From the NCBI GenBank assembly GCA_022695795.1, contig MU404058.1, positions 1 to 64,000 of the forward strand: a stretch of DNA of 64,000 nucleotides, given 5' to 3'. Within the stretch, counting starts at the first letter, position 1. Each line of letters opens with the position of its first letter. The position numbers and the translations under genes are program-made. Positions 34,178 through 47,200 of this stretch are shown here, piece by piece. The notes below the pieces were generated by a model. That model worked only from the letters and a program-made list of their open reading frames with translations, ran no database searches and had not been told where the DNA came from. This DNA is from Biscogniauxia marginata. Its lineage: Eukaryota > Ascomycota > Sordariomycetes > Xylariales > Xylariaceae.

Positions 34178-35435
34178 ATGTCGGACATAGTGAGCTACTA
34201 TATGGCCACTCCTCCTATTGCGAGGTAAGCTATCCCCGTCCGGATGCGCCGGCGCGCGGGTATGCTAACGCTGCCTCGATAGGACGGTAGCAACCGTTGT
34301 GTTTCTCGCCTCTCTTGGCGTCTACACGGGGATGCTGTCGATATACGGCTTCATCTTCCACTACTCGTTCCTCCTGAAGTTTCCTCCTGGGATCCACCGA
34401 TTCGTGACGAGCTTCCTGATAACATCGAAAGATTTGGGTGTGCTCTTTGATACGTATTTTGGTATGGATGATACGGCGCACACATACGGGGATGGCGGCT
34501 GACAACCTGGCCTATAGTCTACACCTATTTGAGTCAGCTAGAGAAGGGCAACTCCAAATTCATGAAGAAGGAAGACTTGATATGGTATCTGATGTTTGTC
34601 GGTGGTACCATCACTGTAGGTCCTATCTTATACAGCTCTTTGGTTTTTGATCGCTTTCACCCCCTACCACTTCTACGCCATATTTCATTGAGGCACCTCT
34701 TATATCTGCCCGCATAGTGCTGTACTTCTACTGCTATAGCGGTTCCTGGAACTGAGGAAGATTACCCCTGCACTGCGGCCGTCCCGTCATTCGCAAATCC
34801 TCTCTTAGGGGCGGTTCGGAGTGTGGGCATGGTGGGATGTCTACATGGATGACTCGAGTGATGTGTTTTGACTATTTGCTCGGGTGGTTTTTAGCGCCCT
34901 ACATACCTTCGCCATCTTCTCTGGTTTCGTTGGCTCTTGCATCATTCACAGATTACACACCATATTCTCGAGATAGCGAACATATTGCTAACTAAGCCGG
35001 CAGTTCCTTAACCAGATTTGGACTGGAGCGTACTTATACCTCCACGCCCTACTCATAGCGCTCTGCTTCACTGCGAATCAAGATCAAAGGGGTGCGCAGG
35101 CACACTTTTACATAATCACCGTTCCTGCCCAGCTCATGCCCTGGTGCATGTTGCTAGCCCAGCTACTCTTTTCAGGCTGGGAGTCGTTTAAGGTAGGATT
35201 GACGGGATTACTTGCCGCTCATTTGCATGACTTTTTAACTCGGATATACCCTGAGTTTAGCAATGGTCCAAATCTTGCTCCCACGCCTTGGTTTCTCTCA
35301 TGGATCTTTAGTTCACCGAGAACGCGACCTACCCCTTACGGGGCATCATATGCCCCTCAGGGAGGCGCAAGTGAAAGACGCGGTCCCCTACCAGACTCGT
35401 GGAGAACTAAAGGGCCTGGCAGACGTTTGGGATAG
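34178..35435 (+). CDS. Derlin (DER1-like ER-associated degradation protein)
   Basis: It is a multi-pass ER membrane rhomboid pseudoprotease that helps retrotranslocate misfolded proteins for ubiquitination. Four exons (34178-34224, 34283-34461, 34518-34615, 35004-35435) give 251 residues. Conserved parts are ATPPIARTVATVVFLAS near the N-terminus, FVTSFLITSKDLGVLFDTYF, YLSQLEKGN, KKEDLIWYLMFVGGTIT, TANQDQRGAQAHFYIITVPA and GLLAAHLHDFLTRIYPEFS. The C-terminus is cytosolic and ends GPGRRLG. No rhomboid catalytic Ser is expected in derlins. Introns 1 and 2 are 56-58 nt, but intron 3 is 388 nt. Joining GGTIT to FLNQIWTGAYLYLHALL gives the expected helix without gaps. Confidence 0.92.
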
Positions 35436-36098
35436 ATTGTAACTATATCTGGGGTAGTTTGACAAAAGAATGCACCAAACTAATTAGCATCACAAAATGT
35501 GTGGCATACTAAAGTATAGTAACTTGTTCTTGACTGTACCTGTGTTGGCCAAGTGATCAATTGCCAACTATCAGCTGTCGCCTCTGTGACTTTGTCGTGC
35601 ATTCTCGGGGCACTCTAATGAGCCCTCCCCTTAGCCGGCTCTCGTACTGTTGGTATTTCGGAATAACACACCAAAGTAATCAAGACAATGAACCTGACAT
35701 CATTAAAGCCTTCCATCATGTTGCTTTGATGCTGGTATATAGGAGGTTCAAGTGATAAATTCTCCATCATCCCGGGCGCTTATGAACCTTCTACACTTAC
35801 GACAGATGTGATCCTTGATATCATCCTGGCTAATTTTACGGCTCTAATTTGTGCTCCCAAGCCATAACACTATAGTATAGGTGACTACGACTTCTTCACA
35901 ACATCCTCAATTATCAGATGAAGACGATGTTAACCAATCCAACAAACGGTGTCTAGTTCCTGACCTCCTCTACGTCAGTATGTGTTTTTTACTATATGCT
36001 ATTTGATTTCCGAGTTTGATCGATACTGTGAAAGAAGCGAAGTCTAGCCAGTGAATAAAACAACATCGACGCCTGCATAACAATGAATTGAGTTATCC
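35436..36098. other. Intergenic between convergent genes, no gene seen
   Basis: This is the 3' flank shared by Derlin and the tandem-domain secreted protein. No repeats or frames stand out. Confidence 0.6.
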
Positions 36099-37124
36099 CT
36101 AGTCACAATTACACGAGGAAACTAGATTTGGCCCTGCAGACCCTAAATCCTCAGACGAGCTAATGTTGGCAAAGCCGAAATACGCGTTGCTATTCCTCCC
36201 AGGACTGCGAAGACACCACCACATTGAATTGTTAGTCGAGCTTTTACCAATTTCATGTAAGGAGGATATGGCATGAAACCTACTTCACGAGCGTCAGGAT
36301 TCCCGCATCGCCGGCAGTCATGTAGCCCCAGGAGGCATAGTAGTCGCTGCCGCTGCATTTCTGGTCGTACCACTGCCACGTCGCCAGGTCTGCCCCCTCG
36401 GGCGCATCCAGATCCAAGTCGCAGGGAATACCGTCGGGGCTCCCGTCTTGGATGATAAAGGTCACGTTCACGGCGTTGATAGCGGGGTCGGTATCTGTGC
36501 TCCGTTAGTCTTTTCACCCTGAATGCCTGCCTCTCCTGTAAGAACAAAAAGGCTCCTCTGAAGTCGGGAGAAGAGCAGGACCAACGCACGTCGGTACATA
36601 TTCTCGACGATCCACGCCGTGGAGTTCCCTTCGTCACTGATTTCATCGCGGTCCCTCGCCCGCAGCGCCCGCGAGCTGATGGGCCGCGCGGACGCCGTCT
36701 GCGCGGGTATGTCGGCCGCGGCGTCGAGGTCGGCGTCCGAGAAGCCGAAGTACGCCTGGAACCCCTCGTCCGCGTCCACGAGCACCATGACGACGAACCC
36801 CTGGTCGCTGTGCCCGCCGCCGATGGACAGCGCGCGGTCGCCGGTGCAGTTGTGCGAGCTCAGCGGGTGCAGGCCGCAGTCCTCGCCCGCCGGGGAGATG
36901 ACGTCGAAGTCACAGACGTAGGGGGCGGGCGGCGGCGTGACGTCGGGCGAGGTCGGCGCGCCGACTACCATGTGCCAGGCGCAGAGGGTGTTGTCCAGCC
37001 ACTTGCTGCGGTGGACCTCGGAGACGGTCCATTTGGACACGGGATTCACGATTGGGCCCTCTGTGGCGGATGTGATGGCCGCTAGGGCGGGGAGGGAGAT
37101 AAGAGCTGCTTGGAGAAGATGCAT
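36099..37124 (-). CDS. Secreted protein with two tandem copies of the novel domain
   Basis: Three exons (37124-36590, 36494-36284, 36204-36099) give 283 residues; introns of 95 and 79 nt both contain ACTAAC branch sites. A signal peptide (MHLLQAALISLPALAAITSA) is followed by two similar units. Unit 1 holds CAWHMVV, YVCDFDVISPAGEDC, FVVMVLV and GFQAYFGFSDADLD. Unit 2 holds IPCDLDLDAPEGADL, a W-rich QWYDQKCSGSDYYASWGY, ILTLVN and SNAYFGFANISSSED. A simple frame would stop at 36280 (TLVK); the third exon is supported because it completes unit 2 with the same AYFGF core as unit 1. The single-domain relative lies 3 kb away at 32422-32934. It is presumably extracellular; function unknown. Confidence 0.78.
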
Positions 37125-38533
37125 GATGGATGTTTGATGTTGTGAAAGGTTCTAGTCGAGATCTATTCGTGAGTTGTCTCGATGGATTTGGTTGGTAGTG
37201 ATTGGTAAGATCCGGTTGCTGGTTGGCCTCTTATATGCGGCATGGTATAGTGATTCATGCTGCTCTCCCAGTGACGCATGTTCGCTCAACTGTTGATGCT
37301 GGTGAGTCTCGGGTGAGAGTGGGTATGAACTTGCGAGTAACCGTAGCGTCTCGTAAATGCAGATACCCATCATCTCGTGGGTGCCTGACAGGAGCTTTAG
37401 CATGATATCACCTTGTCATAACTACCGCATCGCCCCATAGCTCTGAGGCCTGAAATTCCAAGTTTCGTCGATTTGTGCTCCCTGAAGTCGCGGGGAGCTT
37501 TGACCATTGTCTTCGATCCCATATGGTCTCGCGTGTTCCTGTGTTTGCTTGAAGTCCGACTTGTTTGAATCGGAGAAGGCCACCTGCAGAACGCGTTTGT
37601 TCTAGGTATATAGTACGGTCACTCGATTGGTGAATACGGACGGCTCCCTACACAGGCAGTCTGGCCGAATTTGGCCGACGTTGGGGAGAGATGAAGATCT
37701 AGACGACACGGATAGAGATGTCAGGCGGATGACACAAGCTGAAACCCGAGACATGGGCCGGCAGCACACATACACACACACTAATGTCAAGGTTTTAGGG
37801 GGGGGGACGTATCTACGTCAAGATTTTCCTTGCAATTTCGATTGTATGACAGGTTTAACATATCGGGTTAACAGCATAGGTTATGTCATGGGTTCTTCTA
37901 TAAATTTTCCACGGTGTCAACTTGATGATATAAGTTGCTTCTTGCCCTAGGCGAGAACTGTGAGACGTCATACAACCCGGCCTATGGCTACGAGGCGAAT
38001 AAAAGCTCGCAGTGCGGGTATCTATGCGGCTACGAAGCGAGTAGTGACGGGATACGGCTGCCGTGTAACTGATTCAGCTTTCCGTATAAGCACTTGTGCC
38101 TTTTGGTTATATCATACACCTTAATTTTCTAGTGATTGGACATGCTGAGCGCCCAGTATTATGCAATAGTAAATAAGATGACGAAAAATATTACTCCCTG
38201 CTAGAACAGTTTGAAAGTCAGTAAAGGCCGAGAATTCGGAATGGATAGAGCAGAAGTTAAATTCGCATAGATATATGTTGAGCAGACTCGAACCGGTGAT
38301 TACTTTATTGTATAATTCTTAAGTTGTGATAATAATAGTCCAATACGGTCATGAGCGTCATAATCTATAACCCGAATGTATGCCATGTATTAGGTATGGA
38401 TCATTAATACTATTCCCCAGGCCTGTCAAAGTGCCTTTAACTCCCATCGAATTCCTGGTAGGGCTTAACCCTGAATGATACGCCGTTTCCATGCATAAAT
38501 TTTTGAATGAATTCAACTAAAGCGCTCTCTCTT
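37125..38533. other. Intergenic, no gene seen
   Basis: Upstream region of the tandem-domain gene and 3' flank of the surface protein gene. A seven-to-eight-G run occurs at 37798-37806. Small open frames here lack support. Confidence 0.55.
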
Positions 38534-40396
38534 TCAACCATAAATTCCGGTCGACCCCGTCCGTACCTCGCTCTCCTGCACGACCCACCGGCCAGGCCTC
38601 CGGTCGACAGCCTCCTGCGGAATAACCAATGGCGGCGGGGGCTCCTTCTTCCGACGCTCCCACGGGCTTTCTGTAAAGCGCGGCTCGTGGCTGACCATGG
38701 GCTTGCTAATCTCCACGCCAATCGTGAGGTCGGCCTGTTGCTTCTGGTGTTGTTGTTGTTGTTGTTGTGAAGTTGAAGATTCGCCGACTGGCGTTGGGGC
38801 CTCGATGTTAATGTTCGGTGGCGAGTACTTCTTTGGTATTCGAATCCGCGGGACAGAAGGGAGTATAAGGGAAGGAACTTTAGGCTGTTGTGGAGGGGGC
38901 GGAGGTAAGGAAGAGGCTTGAGATTGTGAATTCATCGATGGATACTGAGGGTTTGGATGCAGTGAAGGGTTGCGGCCTGGCGACGGTTGGCGACTGGGAA
39001 GGGAGGGGTGCTGACTATCTGAAGATCCTCGAGTTGACGATGAATTGTAGTATGGTGAAGGTCCTCGGACTGCAGCTGCTGGTGGCGGCGTATGTGGTAA
39101 TATACCTGCGTTCGCGTCTGTGATAGCATTTAGATATACTTCTAACGCGTACGAATCTAGCTTGTTAGATTTCACGGGCTTATTTGCCTGGAGTGACGAG
39201 TCCTCTGATGGTTGACGGCTATGAGCCTGTGGGACATAAGCAAAATGTGTAGGCAGTGAGCCCTGGCGCCCAGATCGCGGGTTGTTGGGATCAAAGGCAT
39301 AGTTTGGACGCCGTATTTGTATTTCCTTTTCTAACGCGTCGTAATATTCCGCATTGTCTGTATATGCCCGTTGGGCTCGAAGTTCGTAGCCACTCATAGA
39401 CGGTAGCGGTGCCTTGTTTTCAAGGGAGGAAGAGACACCTCGCATTGGCGGAGAGACGGACTGGGAGCCACTGCGAGGGTCGTAATCCGACCCAATCAGG
39501 GTTCCGTACAGACGCTTCTGCTTACGGTGGTACGCCCAGAAGAGTGCAACGCCCCCGATGAACAGAAGCGCAGCCCCAATCGCGATGCCAACAATAGCCC
39601 CTGTAGTCATGGCTGTTGAGCCGTCCGTTCTATCCTCTACCGTCTCCTGCACCGGTGGGTCTGTGATATTGACCAGAGAATTTGTGAAGAGGGATCCGCT
39701 AAGGCCGAGTAGAGTTCCCGGGGTTGGCTTTTGCTCGCAACCGGCTTGGAGTGCGGTGATGACTATATTTAAGTTAGCAAGATTGGGTGCAAGGACTGAT
39801 CAGTGACCGTACAGTTTGCCATATATTCTTGGTTGGAACTTGATGCAAAGCACTGGACACAATCATCGAGCTGAGAGGGCGTGAATTTGCCCCCATCCGC
39901 TGTGCAATACGCATACTGATCACCAGTAGGACTCAGGATGCCCGTCTCCAGAGCCTTTTTTAGCGGTGCGCACCCATAATCAATATCACATGGTGACGAG
40001 ATCCCCCTTGACGCGTTCGGGAATCCGTATAGGCAAACGTCCACGGAGTATCTAACATTGTCTGGTAAATCTCGTTAGTCATGCCTATGGAAGTTTGAAG
40101 CTATTGACCATACAGAGGAACCATGATGCGTCGTTCTCAGTCCCGGATGTCGCATTACTCTGTTGTAAGCAATCAATGCAGTTCTTGTACTTGATGCCGG
40201 TACTGGAAGATTCATATTCCTCATCGCCGCATACTATATCGTCGGGTCTTGTATTCGACGAGTCTGGGTCGAGCGGGTCCGTCTCCGGATTGTCTAGACA
40301 AAGGGCGGCACATGTTGAGCCTGGAGTAACTTGCAAAGCCATTCCATGACTCTGAAAGAGGAGAAATGCGAGGATGGGAGTAAGAATAGACTTCAT
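38534..40396 (-). CDS. Cys-rich single-pass membrane protein, paralogue A
   Basis: Three exons (40396-40114, 40061-39813, 39762-38534) give 586 residues. A signal peptide (MKSILTPILAFLLFQSHGMA) leads an ectodomain of about 200 residues with paired Cys: CAALC, DDIVCGDEEY, KNCIDCLQQS, VCLYGFPN, SPCDIDYGCAPLKKALETG, YAYC, DDCVQCFAS, QAGCEQKP. A TM helix (GAIVGIAIGAALLFIGGVALF, about residues 232-252) is followed by basic YHRKQKR and a cytosolic tail of about 330 residues rich in Pro, Ser and Gln, with a poly-Gln tract and proline runs. The tail suggests SH3-type docking, so a surface sensor or wall-anchoring role is plausible; this is inference. Paralogue B at 54946-56386 shares the ectodomain pattern and two intron positions. 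Confidence 0.85.
38746..38768. repeat. GTT/CAA trinucleotide run coding for poly-Gln
   Basis: Seven GTT triplets on the plus strand encode the QQQQQQQ stretch in the cytosolic tail of paralogue A. Confidence 0.85.
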
Positions 40397-43179
40397 AGTG
40401 CCCTAACGGGTGGATTGTAATTGGCGGAGAGGATGAAGTTGAGATTGGTGATATGGCGATGTCCCCAAACCTTAACCATGGCAAACATTAAAGTGTCATC
40501 GAGGGTAATAATACAGTTGATTATTGCAGGCAGGGCCAACAAAGGGAAACCAGTCTAACGGGAGTAGGTTTGGGAGTGAGATGCAAAGTTGATCTCACTA
40601 ACATTCGAGAACTCATCAACTCTATATGTTCTCCTGCAAGGACGCTTGGCATCAGCATGCCTTATAGCTAGGTTAAGCGGATTTAACATGCCAGTAGAGA
40701 ATTGGTCTATATTGAGACGAACACTTGTACTTGGAATGGCCCAGTGAGCTCCAGGAATAGCCGCGTGTGGAGCATGACCCTCATAGGAGGCCATAATTTT
40801 GCTGGCCAAGATGAACGGTCCAGCTGGTCCAATAGAATCCCCTTCGATTCAAGATCGCGCACGCCATGTCAATGAGGTGCATATTTTCACTGCGCGTCTG
40901 GCCTGATGGCTACGACTCCCAGGGCCGGGCGGCCGCGGGCGTCCATGTTATTGGTGGACATAATTGAGCGGGCGTAGCTGAATTCGGCCTTAGTCTCCCA
41001 GTGAATAGCGTTGGTAGGGGTCTTACTCTTGGGCGCTTGAAAATCCTGGCAAAGAAGAAATGGGAAGAAACATTTGCCGGGGTCATGAATGGTTGTGCAG
41101 ACGCCGGCCAGTTAAGGCGACCGAGCAGTTGCCACTGGACAAAACGTGACTCCAATAGAATCAAAAAGGCCTTGAATCTCGACCACATCTAATCTCAGCT
41201 TCAGGAAACAAGTAGGCGATCATGTTTTAAGTCTATTCTGTGGAAAGCGGAGGTGGCAGTGCTATACTCTCTATTATACACTAGTCCATTAGGATGATAG
41301 CAAGCATGCCTTGTGGGAGAACCACGAACTTCGACTCAATCATCATAGCTTAGAATGCGGGTAGAAGCCATGTTGGGGTTCTTCGAGCGAGCCACTTTTT
41401 ATTTCCCCGAAGGCCTCAAACAGCGCACGGTCGCCGAGAAAATAGGCGACTGTTATGATCTCTACTCGAATATTGTGTCCCATACTACTCCATACATATT
41501 TTGCACTTGGGCATACACAAGCGGTAATTTATCACAACAGTTATTATCCTAAATTCAACCCACCCCATGAGGACTTTGATTTCGTCAGGTAACTATTTCT
41601 AAACTTAGCTGTACGCCGAGAATATTGATTCTATTGTCAGTAGAATAGTCTGACCGTTCACCAATTAGAGATATGAGTTTTGCCAAGCTAACGGCAGCTA
41701 GCGAATTCAACCCGCTCCCATTTATAGAAATGTGATAGTGATCAAAGCTGCATAGCGCATGTGTTGCCGCCTTGGCATGTAACATAGCGCTAACGTCAAC
41801 CTCCCACTTATCAAATCACTTTGTTAACTGAAAGATTTGTCATAGTATATTTAGATATCAATACCTCTGATGCAAGTCTACGAAGCTACTTACAGTGCTT
41901 CATATACAGCTGATCCCGATACTAATTCCTCACGCAGTGGGAGTCGATGTTAATACAATAAATTCTCATCCAAAAACGAGGCTATATTTAAATATTTCCA
42001 CCATTTAATACAATTTTTCTCTATCCTTGTTCAATTCTTATAATATTGCAAACTGCTCTGTCCTTGTCCCGACTCTATATTCCAGTCATATTATTAGACT
42101 TGACAAACTATAACCAACAGCCGGGTTTTCTACCTTTCAGTGTTCGTAAACGCTAAGGCTTCCATTGATATTGACTTACATGCTACTTGTTTTCAGACCT
42201 TTCACTCATTCGACTCAAGTTAGGTTAGGTGTTATATGCCACATTATAACACGTCGATGACTGTCATATGTTACCTTTATACCTTTTTATAATCACATTA
42301 ATCCCAACGACCTTAAAACGGTTGGAAACAATAACTGACATGTATATATTAAGTGGATCATTTCAAGGGGCACCAAAGCATGTTAGGTTTAATACTATGT
42401 TTAACCTTATGCTTTAAAATATAACCTCAGGTTATATTATATGAATTACTTCAAGTCTACAGGCATTTGTCATTTGTTTTTCAATTTGTTCATCCAAACC
42501 TAGCGAATAATGATTGCACTTCGGATCATCCTGTGTTGATGGCCCCTTTTCTAGCGAGTTTCCATCGTGACTCTTGCCGACGGAGACATACGATGGTGAG
42601 ATGGGTGTAGTTAGGTAGGAGAAAGACTCCTAGCATGTATTGAAGTTATCCTCTTGTGTATGTTTAGTTCTGACTCTGTACACAGTATTTACATTAATGT
42701 GTATACTCTGAACTATCATTCGTCACGATCTAGAAGTAACTGACCAAAAGGGTTAGAGGCATTGGAGACTGATTTAGGCTGTCTCAATGAATCAATATGT
42801 TGTGTTAATATGTGAATTTCCGCGTAATATCGTACGCATGGCTAAGCAACGATGTTTATAGCATCTATTGATTATAAGTTTTGTATCAAGAATCCCAGCT
42901 GACCTGGCAGATACGAAATATTGGGTACGTTGAAATATGGGGCTATACGACCCATGGTCTCCTATATATATAGATGGGCTACACCCATCTACCTAGACTC
43001 GCCTTAAGACCAATACACTTGATCCTATATTCATATCTTCGTCTCATATCAACAGGGAAACGACTTGAATCAGGATGATGAAAATTGGCGGGTGATCCTT
43101 AACTATATAATATCTTCTAGCCATCTATGTGAAATAGTGCTGAATCAGTGAGGGCGGTTCCTTCTTAAACCGGGCTTAA
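40397..43179. other. Gene-poor interval, no supported gene
   Basis: Frames of up to about 90 codons exist (40555-40809, 40910-41188, 41355-41552) but none carries a motif or forms a spliceable gene. The sequence becomes steadily more AT-rich towards 43 kb. Confidence 0.5.
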
Positions 43180-43560
43180 AGAAATGTAGGTTAAATACTT
43201 ATAATAATAATCACAAGTGATTATATCTTTCAAAGTACCCTTTTTTCGTAAAAGCCAATGTCACCGTATTTAAGAAGTATATTTATTAATAGCAAAAATT
43301 ATATAACTTTAAACAAGTCATTATAAAACGTGTATATTATAAATTACGAGCTAATTATTATTTAATATAAAACCAGTAGTTATATATATAACATTAAGTA
43401 GGTATTTATTTATATTTTGATATATATAAAAAGATAGGTTTTATAACGACACTCTTCGTATTAATCGATATGGCCCTTACAGAGATTACTTATAAACGAA
43501 CGTTATGAACCTTTATATCGACGTAAATATGTGTTTATTTTTGCTTTGATTTGACGTTGT
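43180..43560. mobile_element. Short AT-rich island, possible RIP-type relic
   Basis: About 380 bp of strongly AT-biased sequence (for example 43255-43440) resembles the block at the left end in composition, and again has no frame. It may be a fragment of a degraded repeat. It lies near the minisatellite. Confidence 0.35.
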
Positions 43561-44026
43561 TAGCCTTTGAAATCCGAGTTGCTTTTAACAAGTCCATATA
43601 TAGCAAAGAAAAGCCAGCCCAATCCCATTGCGATGATGGTCACATATTTCTTATATTGTGTCATAATTACATTATAAAAATCGGGACTTATGCACTATCC
43701 CAACCATATATTTAATATTTCAGTGGTGTATAAGTGATTCATTTTTCTTTCCTAGGTTTTATGAGGTAGTTAACACCTCCCTTCTTTCCCTCCAATTTAA
43801 CTATACCAGATGAGCTATGAAGGTAGCCTTGCCAAGTGGTTATTAAAAAAGGTCTTGCGCTAAATACTAGAACTAATGATACCTATCGAGAATTCTTCTC
43901 TAGTTAAACACCCTTTTTAATATCCTGTCAGTCCTGTACTCACAATGTCCTTTCTTCTCTAAGCATAGCATATCCCAGACAATCAGAACTAGAACTAATT
44001 AAAAGTTCCTAACGCAATATTTTCGT

Positions 44027-44245
44027 ACTGGATTNNNNNNNNNNNNNNNNNNNNNNNNNNNNNNNNNNNNNNNNNNNNNNNNNNNNNNNNNNNNNNNNNN
44101 NNNNNNNNNNNNNNNNNNNNNNNNNNNNNGGATTACAGAGAGGACTGGATTACAGAGAGGACTGGATTACAGAGAGGACTGGATTACAGAGAGGACTGGA
44201 TTACAGAGAGGACTGGATTACAGAGAGGACTGGATTACAGAGAGG
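44027..44245 (+). repeat. 17-bp minisatellite interrupted by an assembly gap
   Basis: Right of the gap the unit GGATTACAGAGAGGACT repeats almost perfectly about seven times (44130-44245). Left of the gap the sequence ends ACTGGATT, which is the junction of two units, so the N run replaces part of the same array. True length is unknown. Confidence 0.93.
44035..44129. other. Assembly gap (95 N)
   Basis: Ninety-five ambiguous bases lie within the 17-bp array. The length is probably arbitrary because the collapsed repeat could not be assembled. Confidence 0.99.
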
Positions 44246-47200
44246 CCTTTTCAGAACCGACATTAGGAGCGTTATTATAAGGTGATATTTTATAAACACA
44301 AATTAGATGTCTTAAAGACTGGGAAAGAGATGACACCAGAATGGTACCAAGGTACTCAGCAAGGCTATCGTACTAAGGATAAAATTTTAAGGGTATATAC
44401 AAGATTTAGACTACGGCCTTAGGGACTCTGGGGCTTTGGATGGGCTGTTGTTGGAACAGTCTGGAAGACTGGTCCAGGACGCTTAAGTAAACCCTAAGAT
44501 ACAGTAGATACACCTTGTTTATTAGATATGGCAATAGTTCCCATTTTTTTCTTTTGGTAAATATTCCGTATCAATTCAAGTCATTTTTTTATTATTTTTT
44601 TTTTCCGTAGGTACCTACCTAGTCATTCTAATCGCATACAGATTCATAAGAGACTTTCAATAGATTTCAAGGATCTATGTATAACTCGCACACTGGATAT
44701 TACAAGACTAAATACTTTCTAACTCTTTTAAGGGCCCGACATTTTCTAGGTAGCTCTAATCTCCAAAGTCTTAGGGAGGCTTCTGTGGCAATGTCTTATA
44801 TTTTTTTATTCATAGCGAAAATAGATGATGACCAATGACTTACAACCGCACTGAGTTTGTACTAAAAATTGTTCCTGAGGTTATTAATCCATATCAATCT
44901 ATACACATGTAGTTTATTGTGGGTGGAGCAATGTGTATCTACTATATTTCAGAGTGTATTTGATCGTCCCCGACAGGTTGAGTTGCTTAATTAGACAAGG
45001 TGTGTAGGTAGTTGCTATGTATAAGTACAAATGACAACATGTATAGATACTTTTCGCAAAACAAAAGAAAACGATAATGTCATGATAAGATGAATACCAC
45101 GGTATGTAAGGAACAGGATCCTGTCAAGACTGTCAGAGACTCGCAACCAGCCATTTTAATGGCACCGCCTAGAAGGAGGCTTGCAGTGGTGAAAATAAAA
45201 TGTACAAGGGTACTTAGAAGATAAAGGAGCCTTTAGGGGTAGGGCGGCTAAGCATCCGTGTATCGTTAGTTCCAAATCTTTGCGCAGCGACGTAGTTATC
45301 ACCCATCCTCAAAGAGACCTGAATTGTGAGGGGTCCTAAGCGCCCGCCAAGAGCGAGGCCTACAGACTAGAGTATCTAGGAAGGCGAATATGGCCATTAG
45401 ACATCAAATGTAGCCTATAGAGCTGCTACGTTCTAGTACAAACTTGTATAAGTTAAGGAAGGATAAACCTAGGAAAGGGAAGTAAGGGAGAAGGGAAGCG
45501 GGTGTGATGTTATGGGCCTTGGCGCCTATTTCGAAGCTTCGTGGCAACTGAATCCATCACTTGCTGCTCTAGCACTATTTGGCGGTGAAGAATACCAGAG
45601 AATGATTTGCATGAATAAAAGTAGTACATAGATATGATAGGCCTTCTCCATTGGAGAGAGAGGAGAGCCACAAGCGCTTATGTGTTGGTTTCAAGACATT
45701 GTGACAAACAAATCGCACTTTATTCCTGTCCTGATCTAACACAACTAAGCGACTTAGGCGCGGGAGCCGCAGCCCTGGGTACGTAGACACTGCCAAGGTA
45801 TAGAAATCAACTGCGTTAATAATGTGCTCCGCTAAGATGGACATGATCTAATCTTGTGGATATCGTTGGATTCATATTCGATTCTATGTATACGTGGCTT
45901 TTTAATGGATCTTCGTTTCCATTGCAACAAAACTAGGCTAGCTGAAATTATGAACTCTATCATGGTGACTACAATAGTAGGGGCGTCAACGAGGGTATTG
46001 TGCGAGGCCATGGCTGATGAGCTCCCTGTGCTCTTCAGTAATTACGATGGTAGCCGTGAAGATGAGTAGAGTTTCCCGGGGTTTTCCATAGCTCAAGTCC
46101 AGTTCACAAGCACCAGAAAATACCGCAAAGGGGTCATTGTGTTAGCGCTAGTTCCCCTGGATGGTCTCGGCTTTGCTTAGAGCCTTCTCATTACTTGTTA
46201 CATCAATTCGGAACAAAGCAAATCCACAGGCAACATAGCCCCTAGCATCAAATGATAACATAGAGGTACGCTGAAAAGTAAAACCAGCCTATCTAGCGAG
46301 CGTATTTGTCGCTCGTCGGCCGATGTTATGTAGTAGAGGTCTGGCAAACTTACCGTAGTGGGTCAAAAGCATAAGTAGGTATGGATGAGAGTTGAGAAAC
46401 AATGCTCCCTTTCAAGTCAATAAGAATCAATTGAAATTGGTTGCACTTATGTACTTGGCAACACAATTATATTTATTTACATGGTTAAACCCAGTAGCTT
46501 CTCCGGATGATGCCCCCATGGGAGGTTCCCTTGCTGGTGATGATTGAGCTCATCTTCGAAACCTGAGGATTCTCTTAGGAACTAGATTAGCTGAACATGT
46601 AAGGGATAGAACTGCCTACGAAAGGGATTTCTGATTGACGGATCTTCCCCAGACTAAGTGACCTAAGTACCCGAACGCGCTTCGGTTATGAGGAGACGAT
46701 TCTGATGAGTTTATTGGCTCTACCATACTTAGCCTAGTTGCATTACGAAAGGATATTTATTAGCGTAAAGTCTGGCGATTGGAAGTGCCAGCTCTCCAAG
46801 ACGCCTAAGGGATAGAGTTCTATGATTTCTTACTTTCATGCGCCGGAATGCTACACAAACTTCAAGAAATACAAATGAATCCACTGGCCTCAACTGCAGG
46901 CCCATGAGATCTGCCCTTGCTTCTAGCTCCAAACTTTATGAATGTTAGTTGTGCTGTCATTGTATCCAACATATATCAATCAATAGCCCATACGTATTTC
47001 GGCTTCCCAGTGGATGTGACCCCGTACCTACCCAGTCTAATAATTTCTTACCCTCAAGTCTCGAATATGGAAACCAGAACACGAGACTGTCTATGAAATC
47101 TGGAAAATATTCGATTAGCGTAGGTATTCTCTAGATAAACAGTACAGATGCTTCCTCCAATCATGGACGTTTTTTTTGGTATCCGAGCTGCACTGAAATT

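Noticed and set aside
34616..34717. Reading the Derlin third exon through to the stop at 34717
   Set aside because: It would lose the C-terminal half of a Derlin that is plainly present from 35004; splicing at 34615 restores it.
36280..36283. Stop after TLVK as the end of the tandem-domain secreted protein
   Set aside because: A GTAGGT donor lies exactly there, with ACTAAC branch and TTCGCAG acceptor, and the spliced exon completes the second repeat.
38275..38310. GGTTCGAGTC-like tRNA T-loop on the minus strand
   Set aside because: Flanks do not form a T stem, and no D arm, anticodon arm or acceptor stem is present.
41355..41552. 65-codon frame with EGLKQRTVAEKIGDCYDLY
   Set aside because: Looks faintly protein-like but stands alone with no extension in any frame.
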